From the NCBI GenBank assembly GCA_964605655.1, contig CAZSDK010000002.1, positions 158,208 to 222,207 on the forward strand: a DNA stretch of 64,000 bases, given 5' to 3'. Made by a program: the position numbers and the translations under genes. Below the pieces are notes generated by a model. The model was not told the origin of the DNA. It made no database searches and saw nothing but the letters and a program-made list of their open reading frames with translations. Below are positions 1 through 9,700 of the stretch, piece by piece. Source of the stretch: JAKLIX01 sp964605655. GTDB lineage: Bacteria > Bacteroidota > Bacteroidia > Bacteroidales > CAIXZF01. How positions within the stretch are numbered: the stretch's first letter is position 1; the number at the start of each line of letters is the position of its first letter.

Positions 1-102
1 ATCTATCACTTTACCCATGATCTTGGTGGTCTGGGCCGGGAGCAGGTATCCCCAGGCCAGTAGGACCATCAGCAGTATATACTTGGTATGATTATGTTTC
101 AT
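1..102 (-). CDS. Exported CarboxypepD_reg-like/DUF5686-type protein, N-terminal fragment
   Basis: Only the first 34 codons lie in the window; the rest runs off the left edge. The fragment starts at ATG (complement of 100-102). It has a positively charged start, a hydrophobic run rich in Leu, and an Ala-Gln signal peptidase-like site near residues 23-24. Directly after the cleavage site comes TTKIMGKVID. That is how many Bacteroidota outer-membrane proteins with an N-terminal carboxypeptidase-regulatory-like beta-sandwich begin (DUF5686 proteins and some TonB-dependent receptors). The gene lies 32 bp downstream of kdsD on the same strand, so co-transcription is likely. The signal peptide is clear; the family call rests on about ten residues. 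Confidence 0.5.
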   Translation of the reverse strand, partial: MKHNHTKYILLMVLLAWGYLLPAQTTKIMGKVID

Positions 103-134
103 CAATGCTTCTTCCCCGGGACTGTGATAGAAGG

Positions 135-1112
135 CTACAATATTCCTTCCCTCAGAATATCATGTAAATGAATCACTCCCAGGTAGGTATCCTGGTCTAC
201 AACAAGTAACTGTGTGATATTGTTGGAACGCATCTTTTGCAGGGCATCCACCACCATCTCCTCGGGATGTGTCAGTTTGGGATGAGGGGACATGATCTCG
301 CGGGCGGTCACCCGGTCCATGTCCTGCGTTTTTTCAAGCATTCGTCTCAGGTCGCCGTCGGTGATTATCCCTACCAATGTTTCGCCTTCAAGGACGGCCG
401 TGCAGCCCAGTCTTTTGGAGCTGATCTCGAGGATGATCTTTCTCAGGGTCTCTCCTACGGTGACTTTGGGTACTGCATTGCGTGTAAAAAGGTCTCCTAC
501 CTTGAGGTACAGTTGTTTCCCGAGAGAACCTCCGGGATGAAATTTTGCAAAATCCTGCGGGGTGAATCCCCTGCAATCAAGCAGACATACTGCGAGGGCA
601 TCTCCCATTACCAATTGTGCCGTAGTGCTGGAAGTAGGTGCCAGGTTATTGGGGCAGGCTTCCCTGCGTACCGTGGTGTTGATGATCATGTCGGCATGCC
701 GGGCCAGGTATGACTCCGTGTTTCCCACCATGCCGATCAGGGTAATGTTCATCATCTTCAGGAGCGGCACCAGCATTTTTATCTCAGGAGTATTTCCTGA
801 TTTGGAAAGACAGATCACCACATCTCCCTGTTGGATGCTCCCCAGGTCACCATGAATGGCATCGGCAGCATGCATGAAAACAGAGGGTGTTCCGGTGGAA
901 TTCAGGGTGGCAACTATTTTGGTGGCTATGTTTGCACTTTTTCCGATACCGGTCACCACTACCTTTCCCTTACAATGGTATATCGCGGTCACACTTTTTG
1001 CAAAACCCTCATTCAGATAGTGTTGCAGGTTCCCGATGGCCTCGGTCTCCAGCTCCAGCGTCTCTTTCGCTATTTGAAGTATTTCCTCTTTCGATTTCAT
1101 CGGTATGGTCAA
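135..1112 (-). CDS. kdsD: Arabinose-5-phosphate isomerase, KdsD/KpsF family
   Basis: This enzyme interconverts D-ribulose 5-phosphate and D-arabinose 5-phosphate, the first committed step towards Kdo for lipopolysaccharide. The 325-residue length matches the family. An N-terminal SIS sugar-isomerase domain spans about residues 35-190, with GIGKSA at 55-60, HAADAIHGD at 81-89 and SKSGNT at 103-108. Two CBS domains follow from about residue 205 to the end. Translation could start at M1 or at M5 (MKSKEE), which better matches the usual N-terminus. It is divergent from recQ across a 229-bp A/T-rich gap and probably leads an operon with the exported protein to its left. Confidence 0.95.
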   Translation of the reverse strand: MTIPMKSKEEILQIAKETLELETEAIGNLQHYLNEGFAKSVTAIYHCKGKVVVTGIGKSANIATKIVATLNSTGTPSVFMHAADAIHGDLGSIQQGDVVICLSKSGNTPEIKMLVPLLKMMNITLIGMVGNTESYLARHADMIINTTVRREACPNNLAPTSSTTAQLVMGDALAVCLLDCRGFTPQDFAKFHPGGSLGKQLYLKVGDLFTRNAVPKVTVGETLRKIILEISSKRLGCTAVLEGETLVGIITDGDLRRMLEKTQDMDRVTAREIMSPHPKLTHPEEMVVDALQKMRSNNITQLLVVDQDTYLGVIHLHDILREGIL

Positions 1113-1194
1113 AATATTGTCCTCTAAGTTTCTGATCCTATGGACTTTTGCTCTCCTTCTTTTTTTTCCTAACCATTCTTGTTAGAAAAAAAAA

Positions 1195-1228
1195 TTTGTG
1201 GCAAAGGGCATTTTTTTGTTTATATTTG
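1195..1228 (+). promoter_or_regulatory. Bacteroidota-type promoter upstream of recQ
   Basis: A TTTG at 1195-1198 and TATATTTG at 1221-1228 are separated by 22 bp. This fits the -33/-7 pattern of the primary sigma factor of Bacteroidota (TTTG, about 19-23 bp, TAnnTTTG). The predicted transcript would have a leader of roughly 105 nt before the recQ ATG at 1342. It was found by eye; no transcript data were used. Confidence 0.5.
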
Positions 1229-1341
1229 TATTAAAGGGAAATATCGATATTTATTACTATTAAAAATAATCGCGTTTCCTTTCAGTTATTATTAGTTATA
1301 ATCTACACCAAAGGTAGTCATTTATTTTTCTGCTGAACGCC

Positions 1342-3540
1342 ATGACTGTGAAGACAGACTATCCACTGAACCAGATACTGAAAAAGATCTTTGGCTTTGA
1401 GAGCTTTAAGGGTAACCAGGAACAGATCATCCATAACCTTCTGGAAGGCAAGGACACTTTTGTGATCATGCCTACCGGCGGGGGGAAATCCATGTGTTTC
1501 CAACTGCCGGCAATGATATCCGAAGGGACAGCCATCATTATTTCTCCCCTTATCAGCCTGATGAAGAATCAGGTAGACGCTATCCGCACATTTGGTTCCG
1601 ACAAGGGAGTAGCCCACTTCCTTAATTCCTCACTCAGTAAAAATGAGATCTCTGAAGTAAAGAACGACATCATCACGGGGAAGACCAAGCTCCTGTATGT
1701 TGCTCCTGAGTCTCTTACAAAGGAGGATAATATTGACTTTCTGAAAGACATCAAGATATCCTTCTATGCCATCGATGAAGCTCATTGTATCTCTGAATGG
1801 GGTCATGATTTCAGGCCTGAATACAGGAGACTCAGACCCATCATCGATGCCATAGGACAGAAAGTGCCGGTGATGGCCCTTACGGCTACAGCCACTCCCA
1901 AGGTCCAGCAAGACATATTGAAAAACCTGCAGATGACCAAAGCTACCGTCTTCAAATCATCCTTCAACAGGCCTAACCTGTATTACGAAGTAAGACCGAA
2001 GACGAAGAATGTGGTCAAGGATATCATCAAATTTATCAAGCTGAATACGGGCAAATCCGGTATCGTTTATTGCCTCTCACGAAAAAAAGTGGAGGAGATG
2101 GCGGCCTCCCTGCAGGTAAATGGCATCAAGGCGCTTCCCTATCATGCAGGCATGGATTCAGTGACAAGGGCACAAAATCAGGATAAATTCCTCATGGAAG
2201 AAGTGGATGTGATCGTCGCCACCATCGCCTTCGGTATGGGAATCGACAAGCCTGACGTCCGGTACGTGATCCACTTCGATATCCCCAAAAGCCTGGAAGG
2301 TTATTACCAGGAGACCGGCAGAGCCGGCAGAGACGACGGTGAAGGAAATTGCATCGCCTTTTACAGCTTCGATGACATACAGAAACTGGAGAAATTCATG
2401 AAGGGTAAACCTGTCGCAGAACAGGAGATTGCCCGTCAACTCCTTCTCGAAACAGAGTCCTATGCCGAATCATCGGTTTGCCGGAGAAAACAGCTCCTTC
2501 ATTATTTCGGTGAGATCTTCGATGAGGCTCATTGCCAGAACTGCGACAATTGCATCCATCCTAAAGCTAAATTCGAAGGGAAGATCTATGTCCAGATGGT
2601 GCTGGAGGCCGTGCAGGAAGTCAAACAACAGTTTAAAGAAAAGCATATCGTCAATATCCTGATGGGGAAATCCTCCACCTCCATCAAATCTTATAAACAT
2701 CACAAACTGGCTTCCTTTGGCAAAGGTGCCGACAAGGATGAGAGGTTCTGGACTGCCGTACTACGGCAGACACTGATCGAAAGGTTGCTGGTAAAAGATA
2801 TTGAGAACTACGGCCTGTTGAAGATTAGTCCTGAAGGGGCTGCCTTCATGAAAAGCCCTGTTTCCATCATGCTCACACAGGACCATGACTTTGACAAGGA
2901 GGAGGAGGAGGACTTCTTTGCCGGTGCCGGCAGCCGGACCAGCACCACCGACAAAACCCTGTTCACGCTGCTCAAAGACTTACGGAAGGAGATCTCCCGG
3001 AAAGAAAAGCTCCCGCCTTTCGTCATCTTCCAGGATCCTTCCCTGGAAGATATGGCCATTCAGTACCCCATCAACCTGGATGAACTGAAACAGATCACCG
3101 GGGTGGGCGCCGGCAAGGCCCAGAAGTACGGAAAACCATTCGTTGAACTGATCAGGCAGTATGTAGAAGAAAATGAGATCACCCGGCCTATGGACCTGGT
3201 CGTCAAATCACCAGTGAACAAATCAGGCCTCAAAGTCTATATCATTCAAAATATTGACCGGAAAATTGCCCTGGAGGATATAGCCTATGCTAAAAATCTT
3301 ACCATCGATGAATTGCTCACCGAGGTGGAAAGCATCGTGGCCTCCGGCACCAAACTCGACATGAATTACTATGTCAACGAATTTATTGATCCCTACCACC
3401 AGGATGAGATCTTCGAGTATTTCAGATCTGCTGAATCTGACTCTATTAAAGAAGCCCTTGCCGAACTGGGTGAAGATGAGTTTACGGAAGAGGAGATACG
3501 GATCATGAGGATCAAATTTATGTCGGAACTGGGTAACTAA
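1342..3540 (+). CDS. recQ: ATP-dependent DNA helicase RecQ
   Basis: A 3'-to-5' superfamily 2 DNA helicase for recombination and repair of stalled forks. Walker A is PTGGGKS (GGGKS at residues 46-50), and the RecQ-type box II DEAHC begins at 145, followed by the family signature ISEWGHDFRPEYRRL. The zinc-binding cysteines appear in SVCRRKQLL and CQNCDNC. An HRDC domain lies near residues 545-605. The remaining C-terminus, about 110 residues, resembles the extra helical HTH domain of long Bacteroidota RecQ proteins. At 732 residues it is longer than E. coli RecQ for that reason. The OmpH-like gene begins 11 bp downstream, implying one transcript. Confidence 0.96.
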   Translation: MTVKTDYPLNQILKKIFGFESFKGNQEQIIHNLLEGKDTFVIMPTGGGKSMCFQLPAMISEGTAIIISPLISLMKNQVDAIRTFGSDKGVAHFLNSSLSKNEISEVKNDIITGKTKLLYVAPESLTKEDNIDFLKDIKISFYAIDEAHCISEWGHDFRPEYRRLRPIIDAIGQKVPVMALTATATPKVQQDILKNLQMTKATVFKSSFNRPNLYYEVRPKTKNVVKDIIKFIKLNTGKSGIVYCLSRKKVEEMAASLQVNGIKALPYHAGMDSVTRAQNQDKFLMEEVDVIVATIAFGMGIDKPDVRYVIHFDIPKSLEGYYQETGRAGRDDGEGNCIAFYSFDDIQKLEKFMKGKPVAEQEIARQLLLETESYAESSVCRRKQLLHYFGEIFDEAHCQNCDNCIHPKAKFEGKIYVQMVLEAVQEVKQQFKEKHIVNILMGKSSTSIKSYKHHKLASFGKGADKDERFWTAVLRQTLIERLLVKDIENYGLLKISPEGAAFMKSPVSIMLTQDHDFDKEEEEDFFAGAGSRTSTTDKTLFTLLKDLRKEISRKEKLPPFVIFQDPSLEDMAIQYPINLDELKQITGVGAGKAQKYGKPFVELIRQYVEENEITRPMDLVVKSPVNKSGLKVYIIQNIDRKIALEDIAYAKNLTIDELLTEVESIVASGTKLDMNYYVNEFIDPYHQDEIFEYFRSAESDSIKEALAELGEDEFTEEEIRIMRIKFMSELGN

Positions 3541-3551
3541 ACACCAATATT

Positions 3552-4304
3552 ATGACCGAAAACGAAGAAGAGGCCCCTGGCACACCGTCTCAGGAGGTTG
3601 AGAATGAAATTACTCCACAGGAGGAGTGGTATGAGTTGTCAGAGGAAGAGATCAACCCTCAACCCAAAAAGAGTATCACCAGGCTGCTGCCCTGGCTTGG
3701 CGTTCTTGCCCTGGCAGGAGTGATCGCCCTGTTTATCTGGGTCTATACTACTATGACTTCTATCAGCGGGAAGGAACCGGTCCCTCCTGTACTGAAAAAT
3801 TCCACAACAGGCGGACTTAAAATAGCCTTTGTGAATTCTGACTCATTAAAAGCTCATTATCAGCTTGTTGAAGACCTGCAAAAAAAGCTTGAGGCAAAAT
3901 ACTCAAGCCTGAGCAACGATATGAACAGCAGGCAAACCGCCTTGGAAACCAAGGCCACGGACCTCCAGTACCAATTCGATGCCAAGAAGATCTCGATGGA
4001 GGAAGCCCAGCGGCTTGATGAATCACTCCAGATCGAAGGCCGGAAGCTGCTCCAGCTGAAACAACAGTATTCCGATAATATGGCCGCTGAAGAAGAAAGG
4101 CTCAATATGGTCTATGTCGACAGTATCAATAATTTCCTCAAACGACTCAATAAAAAGTACCAGTTTGACTATGTCTTGGGATATTCCAAAGGAGGTGGTA
4201 TTCTTTTTGCACGCGATACGCTTGACATTACGCCCTTTGTCGTCGAAGGACTGAACAATGAGTACTACAAAATATACCCCGATTCGAAGAAAAAGGACAA
4301 ATGA
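3552..4304 (+). CDS. Membrane-anchored OmpH/Skp-like protein
   Basis: The 250-residue protein starts with an acidic cytoplasmic segment of about 44 residues, followed by one transmembrane helix (about 45-68). The periplasmic part begins with LKIAFVNSDSL near residue 89, the usual opening of the OmpH/Skp domain. A long charged coiled coil runs over about 100-200. The family includes the periplasmic chaperone Skp, which holds unfolded outer-membrane proteins. An acidic N-terminal tail and uncleaved anchor differ from classical secreted Skp, so this copy is probably tethered to the inner membrane. Its last 4 bp overlap the next gene (ATGA). Confidence 0.8.
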   Translation: MTENEEEAPGTPSQEVENEITPQEEWYELSEEEINPQPKKSITRLLPWLGVLALAGVIALFIWVYTTMTSISGKEPVPPVLKNSTTGGLKIAFVNSDSLKAHYQLVEDLQKKLEAKYSSLSNDMNSRQTALETKATDLQYQFDAKKISMEEAQRLDESLQIEGRKLLQLKQQYSDNMAAEEERLNMVYVDSINNFLKRLNKKYQFDYVLGYSKGGGILFARDTLDITPFVVEGLNNEYYKIYPDSKKKDK

Positions 4305-4639
4305 GATACTTCCTGGTCTTAATGGTGTTCTTGCTGTTGACTTCTGCATGCAAGAAGAAAGTTGACAGCACCGGCCCTATCATTCCCGGAAAGCAAATGG
4401 CAGCCATTCTTGTGGATTTCCAGCTGACAGAAGCAGCCCTGTTCCAGGCCAGTCAGCAGCAACCCAACATTCGTCCTCTTGCCGATCAGTACTATGCCAC
4501 CATTCTGAAGAAACACGGGATCACCCTGGACCAGTTCAATGAAAGCATGGCTTACTACAGAAACCATCTCGACAAACTGCAGCTGATCTATGAGGAGGTC
4601 CAGGACAGCCTGACAGAACTGCGGTTAAAAACAAGGTAA
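4301..4639 (+). CDS. DUF4296 lipoprotein
   Basis: A 112-residue putative lipoprotein. The signal peptide ends in LLLTSAC, with Cys17 as the expected lipidated residue. The mature part has the helical pattern of DUF4296, with MAAILVDFQLTEAAL near its start and a helix around YYATILKKHGIT. DUF4296 proteins are small Bacteroidota lipoproteins of unknown function. The start overlaps the stop of the OmpH-like gene by 4 bp, so it is translationally coupled. It ends convergently with the next gene, with only 4 bp between the two stops. Confidence 0.8.
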   Translation: MRYFLVLMVFLLLTSACKKKVDSTGPIIPGKQMAAILVDFQLTEAALFQASQQQPNIRPLADQYYATILKKHGITLDQFNESMAYYRNHLDKLQLIYEEVQDSLTELRLKTR

Positions 4640-4643
4640 GGGA

Positions 4644-5054
4644 TTATTGCCGGGTATAGACCGAATGGATGGTATCCAGGTCAGCCCCGTCGTTCACATA
4701 GTAGGTCCAGTTGATCACATTGTTGTTCAGTGTACCCGAACCCCTTATTTCGAGCGACTTGGTAAATGTCTGCGTGGGCAGGGTGATAGTGGAACTGGTT
4801 ACAATGGCATAGGGTTTTATCTGGAAATCGTAGAAATTGCTGATGAAAACCTGGCTCGAGTTATCGGGGTTGGCCGTGATCTGAACATAGTAAACCGCAA
4901 GCTTCTTATTGCTGTCCTGCACTTTCCAGGTCCCTGTGTAATTATCCCTTGGATCCACATTAAGGGCATTGTCATCATCGGGATTACAACCTGATAAAAG
5001 TAAAGTCCCTATGATCAGGGAAAGAATAACGACAGATACCGGACTTTTTTGCAT
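4644..5054 (-). CDS. Small lipoprotein, lipocalin-like fold possible
   Basis: A 136-residue protein with a lipoprotein signal peptide: a hydrophobic stretch, then LLSGC with Cys23 as lipidation site, then a polar NPDDDN linker. The mature part contains YTGTWKVQDS, followed by alternating hydrophobic/polar strands rich in Thr and Asn. This is reminiscent of the small lipocalin-like or META-like lipoproteins common in Bacteroidota. No catalytic motif is visible. It lies 18 bp downstream of the thioredoxin-fold T9SS protein on the same strand, so probably shares its transcript. The exact function is unknown. Confidence 0.7.
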   Translation of the reverse strand: MQKSPVSVVILSLIIGTLLLSGCNPDDDNALNVDPRDNYTGTWKVQDSNKKLAVYYVQITANPDNSSQVFISNFYDFQIKPYAIVTSSTITLPTQTFTKSLEIRGSGTLNNNVINWTYYVNDGADLDTIHSVYTRQ

Positions 5055-5072
5055 GACAGGAAAAGTAAGTCC

Positions 5073-5870
5073 TTAGCGGTGAATATACTTAATGACCGAT
5101 AAGGTTTGTGTTTCATTGTAGAAACGAACAAAATACATGCCAGGTTCCTGTTTGGTCAAGGGGATCCTGATTTGTTGAATTCCCTTTAACACTAGGAGAT
5201 TGCGATCTTGCTGAACCACGGTACCTGTGAGGGAGAGGATGTCGACACCCAGTTTCATGGCATCAGGCGACTGCACCCTGAGTACCAGTTCCCCGGACAC
5301 CGGGTTCGGCTGTGGGCTCCAGACCCTGAATTCTTTTTCTTTCACCACCGATGGTTTCACCCCTGCAATAATCCCGGTGGAAGCGGTGATGATGCTGTCG
5401 AGGTTCTGCTGGCTCGGCGGGAAGATCTGCTGTTGAAGGATAAGCCGGTTGGGTGCGATCAGTACCATGGTGGGCCAGCTCTGTATGTTGTACCCATTGA
5501 GGGAAACTGTATTCCCGTGCCCATTCAGACCGCTGACTGTGGGAAAGGTTATTCCGTACAAGGAATCAAACGTGGCAACACCTTCATTATCATCACCATA
5601 ATTGATACCCAAAAAGAAAACGTTCAGCTGATTGGAACCAAAATCCTCGTACGACTGCTGAATTTCAGGTGCATAGGTCACGCAAGGCCCGCAGGAGGTG
5701 GTGAAAAAGTCGAGCAGCACATATTGGTTGTCATCCAGAATATTGTACAGCTGGTAAGTATTCCCGTGAATATCTTTTACATTGAAATCAGCGGCGGTAT
5801 CCAGAGTGGTCTGTGCACTCAAATACAGCACATTGATCATAAAAAATAGGGTAAGAATGAACTTCCTCAT
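5073..5870 (-). CDS. TlpA-like thioredoxin-fold protein with T9SS type A sorting domain
   Basis: A 265-residue exported protein. The signal peptide ends near residue 20 (LSAQ). Residues about 25-165 form a TlpA/AhpC-type thioredoxin domain with the redox motif C60-G-P-C63 after VLLDFFTTS. Residues about 180-265 form a T9SS type A C-terminal sorting domain: PQPNPVSGELVL, a DILSLTGTVV strand, PGMYFVRF, and a basic end. TlpA-like proteins normally act as periplasmic thiol reductases; the sorting domain implies that this one crosses the outer membrane through T9SS. It sits between deoC and the small lipoprotein, all on the minus strand. Confidence 0.88.
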   Translation of the reverse strand: MRKFILTLFFMINVLYLSAQTTLDTAADFNVKDIHGNTYQLYNILDDNQYVLLDFFTTSCGPCVTYAPEIQQSYEDFGSNQLNVFFLGINYGDDNEGVATFDSLYGITFPTVSGLNGHGNTVSLNGYNIQSWPTMVLIAPNRLILQQQIFPPSQQNLDSIITASTGIIAGVKPSVVKEKEFRVWSPQPNPVSGELVLRVQSPDAMKLGVDILSLTGTVVQQDRNLLVLKGIQQIRIPLTKQEPGMYFVRFYNETQTLSVIKYIHR

Positions 5871-5900
5871 AGGTCATAGTTCTGATTAATGTCATACATC

Positions 5901-6761
5901 TCAGGTAAAAGGTGCCAGATACTTCTTATCAATAGTCTCAGTCAGCCGGCTGGCTCCTATTCTGAACAGACCAGGGTTCAGCCATTCGTCGCCCAGAATT
6001 TCCCTGGTTAGAAGTAAACAATTCATGGCCACTCCTGGTTCAGCGATACCACCTGAAGCTTTCACACCTACCTTCTTTCCCGTTTTATTATAAAATTCAT
6101 GCACACAGTCCAAGATGACCAACCAGGCTTCCTCCGTGTAACCCTGCTTTCCTTTTCCCGTAGATGTCTTGATAAAATCAGCCCCAGCTTCCAATGCGAT
6201 CTCACAGGCGCGGGCGATGAGGCCGGCACTGTCAAGGTCACCCGTTTCCAGGATCACCTTTAAGGTATGCGAACCACATTTTTCCCTGAAGGAAGCCACT
6301 TCTTCATAAACATCCTGAAAAACACCCGACATTAGCTTTCCCCGGGTAATGACCATATCGATCTCACCGGCTCCGTGCTCTATGGCATAAACGGCCTCCT
6401 GCAAGCGTATTTCCAGGGGTGAGAGTCCCGTAGGAAAGGCACCGGCCACACAGGCCGTGCGTATGCCACTCCCTTTCAGCTCTTCAGCAACCACAGAAGC
6501 AAACACCGGATATACGCATACACCGGCCACCTGCCCTTTGGGTATATGCCGGTTCCCAAGATCAAGAACCTTTCTGCAGAATATCCTGATGCCCTCCTCA
6601 TGATCGAAAGAATTCAGGGAGGTATGATCGATACAGGAAAACAACAGCTCCCACCCTTCCCTGCCAGGTTCCGTACCAGAGTACCTGGCCAGAATCTGAG
6701 CCGCTTTATCCCGGTAATAAGGGAACCCTCTGTTCCCTATGTTGTCAAAATGAAAGTCCAT
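5901..6761 (-). CDS. deoC: Deoxyribose-phosphate aldolase
   Basis: Class I aldolase that cleaves 2-deoxy-D-ribose 5-phosphate to glyceraldehyde 3-phosphate and acetaldehyde in deoxynucleoside catabolism. At 286 residues it belongs to the longer DeoC group. The Schiff-base lysine is expected at K198 in ADFIKTSTGK. EIDMVI holds the proton-relay aspartate (about D135), and VKASGGI near residue 235 holds the second lysine. No other nucleoside-catabolism genes are nearby. It starts 4 bp after the stop of the C25 peptidase gene and probably shares its transcript. Confidence 0.95.
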   Translation of the reverse strand: MDFHFDNIGNRGFPYYRDKAAQILARYSGTEPGREGWELLFSCIDHTSLNSFDHEEGIRIFCRKVLDLGNRHIPKGQVAGVCVYPVFASVVAEELKGSGIRTACVAGAFPTGLSPLEIRLQEAVYAIEHGAGEIDMVITRGKLMSGVFQDVYEEVASFREKCGSHTLKVILETGDLDSAGLIARACEIALEAGADFIKTSTGKGKQGYTEEAWLVILDCVHEFYNKTGKKVGVKASGGIAEPGVAMNCLLLTREILGDEWLNPGLFRIGASRLTETIDKKYLAPFT

Positions 6762-6765
6762 AATT

Positions 6766-9700
6766 CTATCTCATGATGATTATTTTACCATGACCCAGTC
6801 CTCCAAAATGCAATGATTTGGTTTCCAGATTATTATTACATTGAGAGTCCTCATTGGGGAAAGACATCAGTACCTGGAACAGGTAAAGCCCGCCTGGTAA
6901 AGGATGGCCATGTTCGTCCGTTCCGTCCCAGGGAATCTCCGATGTATTCGAGCCAATGTGCGGGGTCCCCAGTTCCTTCTGATCGAGGATCCGGACACAT
7001 CTGCCTGCAAGGTCGTATATATTAATATTGTAAGAGGAAGGCAGCTCATCGCCCGTAAGGATGAATACGAAATGCGTGTATTCGGAAAAAGGGTTTGGCC
7101 AGGCAAAGACCTCCGAATGTTGATCGGAATGGCTTACCATGAAATGGATCAGGTAGTCTGTAACACCTGCCACATTTCCTGATTTATCGGATCCTTTAAC
7201 CCTGAGCGTGTACCATCCATCCCGTGAAAAGCCGGGGCTGTAGCTGACCCTGCATTGCATCCCGCCTTCTTCGGCCGGAAAGAAAAGCAGTCCATCGGAA
7301 ACAACCGTTGAATAATGAATTTCCTGTTCTGCCTCCGATTCATACGCCAGGAAAACCTGAATGAGCGAGGTGTCATCCAAAGGCAGGTAAGGGTTATCGT
7401 CGCGAAGGATGATCTCGATCCCGGCATCGGGCGACACATAATCAAAGTCGGAGATGCAGACCTTATCAAAGGAGACCAGCATCCAGGGAGCTACCTGGTC
7501 GGTGTTTACCCGGAAGGGAATCAGCCCCAGGTTGTTCAGATGGGTCTGCTCCACCTGGTCGTTGAAAGGGTTCACTTCGACCCAGCACTGATAATCACCC
7601 GACATTTCCCGGGTCGGAAAACGGATGGAATCGATCAATACGTCCCCGGCAGGATGTGGCCTCAATCTTCTGGTCACTGCCGTATTCACCAGTTCTCCCT
7701 GCCTGACTAAATACCGGATGAGCAGGCTGTCCATATCACTCTGCCCGATATTCCTGCATGACACAGTGAGCCTCAGTGTATCTCCCTCCGGCAAGTTTTC
7801 TTTATAAAAATTAAAGGCAGAGGAAGGATCGAGGCTGGTCTCCGGTACTTCTTCATACAGCACCTGCCAGCGCTGCAACACGGCCGGGTCTCTGGGTTCC
7901 GATACAGAGGTGGAGGTATCCTTTACCGCCATAACCAGCCTGAGATATGGGTACTCGCCGGCGGAAAACAACTGTTCAAGCTGGTCAATAGAACCCTCCT
8001 GTGGACTGATTCCCTGCATCAGGGTATCTATCCTCCCCTTTTTCGTTCTTCCCAGTACGTTCAAGCGCACTGAATCATTTTGATCCACTTTCACTTGCCA
8101 GTGTATGGCATCCCATTTTGCCGAGGGTCCAATCCAGGGTGAAGCCATCCATCCCTGGTCCCAACGGGTTTCCACCGCATGTTGCAGGTGAAGCAGGGAA
8201 TCTCCTGCAGCTTCCGTACCCATTTCCAGGGCACTTCCCATAGCACCACCCTTCACACCAAATATTATATAGGCTGATGAATCTTTTATTTGCCTGACAT
8301 CCTGGCTCCCGATGGATTCAAAAGCCTGATAGACAGACTCCTCATAAGATTCAGCATGATGGTTCTTATGACTCATCCCGAGCACGTAAAACCCAAGAGG
8401 AATGGATTGCAGGAAATCCGTAATATTCTGTCTTTCAATAGAATCATTATTGCAAAAATCATAAGCGGCAACAATATAGTCCTTGCAATGCCGGTTGCCA
8501 AAAGGGCCCAGGCCATTCCCGACAGGATAGCTCACCCATGGCTCAAAGGACACAGGGTCAAAAACGGCGAATTTCATTCCTGTCCCCCCGGAACAACGGT
8601 TGTTGGCGCAGGACCAGACATCCAGGATATGCTCATCAACGGAAAAGTATTCCTCCTGCCAGGCGTGGCCTGTGTTGAATGTCTGAGCAATCAATGACCT
8701 GAAATCCTGTACAAATGAAAAGGTAAGGCTATCTGGGTCCAGGTCCATATATTGAAACTCATTGTCTTTCATCTGGTAGAAGCGTGCCTGGCCCCATCCC
8801 TTCTTTCCAGGGATGAATTGAAAACTGCTGGCCGTAAATCGCATGGTGTCAGAACCTGTCGGTTGCTTTCCGCATCTCCAGTAAAAGACTGTGGAGTCCA
8901 CCGTCACTGGCAAGGTACAAATCCAGGTAAGCGTCCCCCCGGCCTGGCGGATGAGGGTATCTTTCATCACCGGACTGTCGAAGCTAGGAATGGTGTCCAG
9001 CTGAAGGATGTAGTCGGCTTCCGGCGAGAAAACACCGGTTACAGAGGCTGAAAGAGATATGGCCGTATCTGGAACTACAGCAAAGCCGGGAGGATAGACG
9101 GGAACGATATCACTGGATTGGATGAGCAGGTCTGATTCCCAGGTATTATTGTCTTCGAAGTCTCCTTCATCGATCTCATGCAAAGCATCGAGAGTGATTT
9201 TAAAATGGTTCAATCCGGCACCTTTGAGCCTGTCGACAGGAAACCTGACTTGAATGACAGTATCATACAGGGGAGCTTTGGTGCGAATAAGGGTATCGTG
9301 CAACTGGATTCCGTTGGCATCATGCTGTATCCTGATAAAGAAAAGGGTATCGAGAGCCTTCCCTCTGTTCTGAGGCCTAATGAAGAGGCTGAAACTGTCC
9401 AGAGCCGTAGTGATGAAAGAGGGAGAAAAGGTGATCTTATCAGGGTACAAGGTTGAAGGGGTCATGTCGTAATCAGGTAAAGGTCCGGGTCCCATGACCA
9501 GGGCCGGATCCCCATGAAGCTGCATTTCTAAACATACCTCCCTGTTATAGAAGGCTATCCCTATAGTATCCTGAAAGATCAGGTCAGCAGTATTACGGAT
9601 CATATTACCCAAAGGCAGGTCATAATCAGGACCCGTGAAACGGCTGACCAGGTGCCTCGTGAATTTGTTCAACAGGGGATGTTCCGCCTCGGTCACAGAG

